Shown here: piece after piece, positions 7,727-9,166 of the stretch
How positions within the stretch are numbered: position 1 is the first letter of the stretch
Layout: each line of letters starts with the position of its first letter
Assembly: GCA_029879665.1 (NCBI GenBank)
Contig: JAOUPW010000043.1
Location: forward strand, 1-9,166
Direction: 5' to 3'
Length of the DNA stretch: 9,166 nucleotides
Source: Rhodospirillales bacterium
GTDB lineage: Bacteria > Pseudomonadota > Alphaproteobacteria > Rhodospirillales > JAOUPW01
Notes under the pieces: model-generated
Databases searched by the model: none
What the model was told of the DNA's origin: nothing
Seen by the model: only the letters and a program-made list of their open reading frames with translations
Program-made: the position numbers and the translations under genes

Positions 7727-7894
7727 ATGCCACGTTTTAGCAGGTTGCTCGGGAGGATGGGGCGGAAACTGTTATTTGCATATACATATAAATTTGCATA
7801 TAAAATACCGGAAAGATTTAAAGCTTCAAACAAAGATGCTTTCGCGGCAATCAATGTGTTGCTGTACCAAAAAGGCATCAAACACGAAAAGTGA
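7727..7894 (+). CDS. Possible small ORF of 55 residues, doubtful
   Basis: An ATG-to-TGA frame encodes 55 basic residues, beginning MPRFSRLLGRMGRKLLFAY, with a helical-looking tail KDAFAAINVLLYQKG. I recognise no family. Against it: the ATG directly follows the T-run of the hppA terminator, there is no Shine-Dalgarno before it, and the best promoter candidate lies inside the frame. An internal ATG at 7757 has GGGAGG abutting it without spacing. For it: the frame stays open through an AT-rich stretch, and the second half uses codons like a real gene. It could be a decayed gene remnant or chance. Confidence 0.2.
   Translation: MPRFSRLLGRMGRKLLFAYTYKFAYKIPERFKASNKDAFAAINVLLYQKGIKHEK
7774..7802 (+). 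repeat. 11-bp direct repeat, 18-bp period
   Basis: ATTTGCATATA occurs at 7774-7784 and again at 7792-7802, with starts 18 bases apart. The copies overlap the -35 and -10 elements of the promoter candidate. They could be tandem operator sites or a small local duplication. Confidence 0.6.
7776..7804 (+). promoter_or_regulatory. Sigma70-like promoter candidate for iorA
   Basis: TTGCAT (7776-7781) and TATAAA (7799-7804) are separated by exactly 17 bases, in the most AT-rich stretch of the gap. This position, after the hppA terminator and about 105 bases before the iorA start, is where a new promoter is needed. Transcription would begin near 7811, leaving a leader of about 100 bases. No experiment or alignment supports it, and AT-rich DNA yields such matches by chance. 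Confidence 0.45.
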
Positions 7895-7910
7895 CTATGA
7901 GTGCTAAGGG

Positions 7911-9166
7911 ATGGCAGAGAGAAGTTTTCAGAAGGAAGTTGAAAGCCTGCGGCTAAGTTCGGGTGAGAGATTTCGCGGCGAAGGTATCCTGGCCGTTGCC
8001 AAAGCGCTTCTGCAATCCGGTGTGTCCTACGTGGGGGGGTATCAAGGCGCGCCGGTTTCCCACCTTATGGATGTCTTCGCGGACGCCAAGGAGGTCCTGG
8101 ATGATCTTGGAGTCCATTTTGAAAGCTGTGCGAATGAGGCCGGCGCCGCGGCCATGCTTGGCGCATCCATCAATTATCCGATCCGTGGAGCCGTCACCTG
8201 GAAGTCGACGGTCGGCACGAACGTTGCTTCGGACGCGCTTTCCAATCTTGCATCCGCGGGCGTAAAGGGAGGAACCCTGATCATCCTTGGCGAGGATTAT
8301 GGCGAAGGCGCCAGTATCATTCAGGAAAGAAGCCACGCGTTTGCCATGAAATCGCAAATATGGCTTCTGGACCCACGTCCCAACCTTCCCAAGCTCGTTG
8401 AAATGGTCGAAAAAGGCTTTGAGTTATCAGAAGTCAGCTCAACGCCGGTTATGCTGGAAATGCGGATTCGTGCCTGCCATGTCTATGGGCAATTCGACGC
8501 TAAGGATAATATCGCCGGCAAGATTTCAACCCGTACTCCTTTGCAGGAAGCCGAATTCGATTACGGCAAGATTTGCTTACCTCCTTCCACATACTCCCAG
8601 GAGGCGGACAAAATAACCCGGCGCCTGCCTACTGCCTTGGACTTCATCGAAAAAGGCAAACTGAATGAAACTTTTGGAGAGGCCGGCAAGGTAGGGATCA
8701 TATTGCAAGGCGGGCTGTATAATGGGGTTAATCGGGCGCTCGAACAACTTGACCTGAGTGATGCTTATGGGGCTGCCAAGATTCCTTTATATGTTCTCAA
8801 TGTAACTTATCCCTTGATTCCGGGTGAAATTGAAAATTTCTGCAGAGATAAGATGGCGGTCCTTGTTGTTGAAGAAGGCCAGCCAGATTTTCTGGCGCAA
8901 GCCATAAATTCCATCCTGCGGAGCACGGACATCAAAACAGTTGTTCACGGAAAAAACTATTTGCCGATGGCCGGTGAATATACGGGCCAGGTTCTTTTTG
9001 ACGGAATCGCACGCTTCCTAAAGGAAGCGCCAACTCCAGGGCTTGATAAGACCATCCTTGAAAATATCCATAACGGACATGTCGAACAATTGAAGAAGAG
9101 CTCCGGTGTGTTTCGGGATCCGCTCCCCATCCGCCCTCCCGGATTTTGTACCGGCTGTCCGGAACG
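7911..9166 (+). CDS. iorA: Indolepyruvate ferredoxin oxidoreductase alpha subunit (3' end missing)
   Basis: This thiamine-diphosphate enzyme oxidatively decarboxylates aryl pyruvates such as indolepyruvate to the acyl-CoA, passing electrons to ferredoxin; in Proteobacteria phenylpyruvate may be the real substrate. The first 418 residues are present and open to the right edge. The N-terminal pyrimidine-binding domain shows GGYQGAPVSHLMDVF (42-56), ANEAGAAAMLGASI, TWKSTVGTNVASDALSNLAS, GEDYGEGASIIQERSHAFAM and LLDPRPNLP. A second domain has LQGGLYNGVNRAL, LNVTYPLIPGEIE and VVEEGQPDFL. The last residues, GFCTGCPE (411-418, CxxC), match the conserved entry to the TPP-binding half, which lies outside. 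A stop at 7905 in this frame limits the start to 7911, and the N-terminus MAERSF fits my memory of homologues. An AAGGG abuts the ATG with no spacing. An iorB-like gamma/beta subunit probably follows. Confidence 0.93.
   Translation, partial: MAERSFQKEVESLRLSSGERFRGEGILAVAKALLQSGVSYVGGYQGAPVSHLMDVFADAKEVLDDLGVHFESCANEAGAAAMLGASINYPIRGAVTWKSTVGTNVASDALSNLASAGVKGGTLIILGEDYGEGASIIQERSHAFAMKSQIWLLDPRPNLPKLVEMVEKGFELSEVSSTPVMLEMRIRACHVYGQFDAKDNIAGKISTRTPLQEAEFDYGKICLPPSTYSQEADKITRRLPTALDFIEKGKLNETFGEAGKVGIILQGGLYNGVNRALEQLDLSDAYGAAKIPLYVLNVTYPLIPGEIENFCRDKMAVLVVEEGQPDFLAQAINSILRSTDIKTVVHGKNYLPMAGEYTGQVLFDGIARFLKEAPTPGLDKTILENIHNGHVEQLKKSSGVFRDPLPIRPPGFCTGCPE

Noticed and set aside
7684..7881. - strand frame of 65 codons across the hppA-iorA gap
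   Set aside because: It runs through the terminator hairpin, has no ribosome binding site, and its product resembles no family I know.

Overview
The window looks like chromosomal core-genome DNA of an alphaproteobacterium, plausibly Rhodospirillales-like. The basis is gene order and protein signatures: a ribD-ribE-ribB(X)-ribH-nusB-thiL cluster, a type I lumazine synthase resembling alphaproteobacterial RibH1, a K+-insensitive type H+-pyrophosphatase and an alphaproteobacterial-style indolepyruvate oxidoreductase alpha subunit. All eight gene calls that I regard as real are on the + strand. The placement is inferred from remembered family features, not from a search.

Layout. Bases 1-4788 are a tightly packed operon-like run. 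It holds ribD (5' end outside the window), ribE, a ribBX-type gene (DHBP synthase fused to a degenerate GTP cyclohydrolase II domain), ribH, nusB (ATGA overlap with ribH) and thiL. A 73-base gap with a strong dyad precedes a small membrane-anchored protein that looks FliL-like (4862-5365). A 193-base leader with a 12-bp perfect palindrome leads into hppA (5559-7667), which ends at a textbook intrinsic terminator (7694-7725). After an AT-rich gap carrying an 11-bp direct repeat and a good sigma70-like promoter candidate, an iorA-like gene starts at 7911 and runs off the right edge.

How the genes work together. RibD, RibE, the RibB half of RibBX and RibH cover every committed step of riboflavin synthesis except GTP cyclohydrolase II. 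The GCHII-like half lacks all three zinc cysteines, so a separate ribA should exist elsewhere in the genome. The phosphatase step is also not encoded here. NusB (transcription antitermination) and ThiL (thiamine diphosphate synthesis) ride in the same cluster, a common arrangement in Proteobacteria. IorA needs thiamine diphosphate, the ThiL product, but the terminator and likely new promoter between them argue that it is a separate transcription unit. HppA couples pyrophosphate hydrolysis to proton pumping.

I see no mobile element, CRISPR array, tRNA, rRNA or defence system, and no FMN riboswitch inside the window. The least explained parts are the FliL-like gene, the dyads at 4797-4840, the hppA leader and the 7726-7910 gap with its possible 55-residue ORF. 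None of these amounts to a demonstrated new system.
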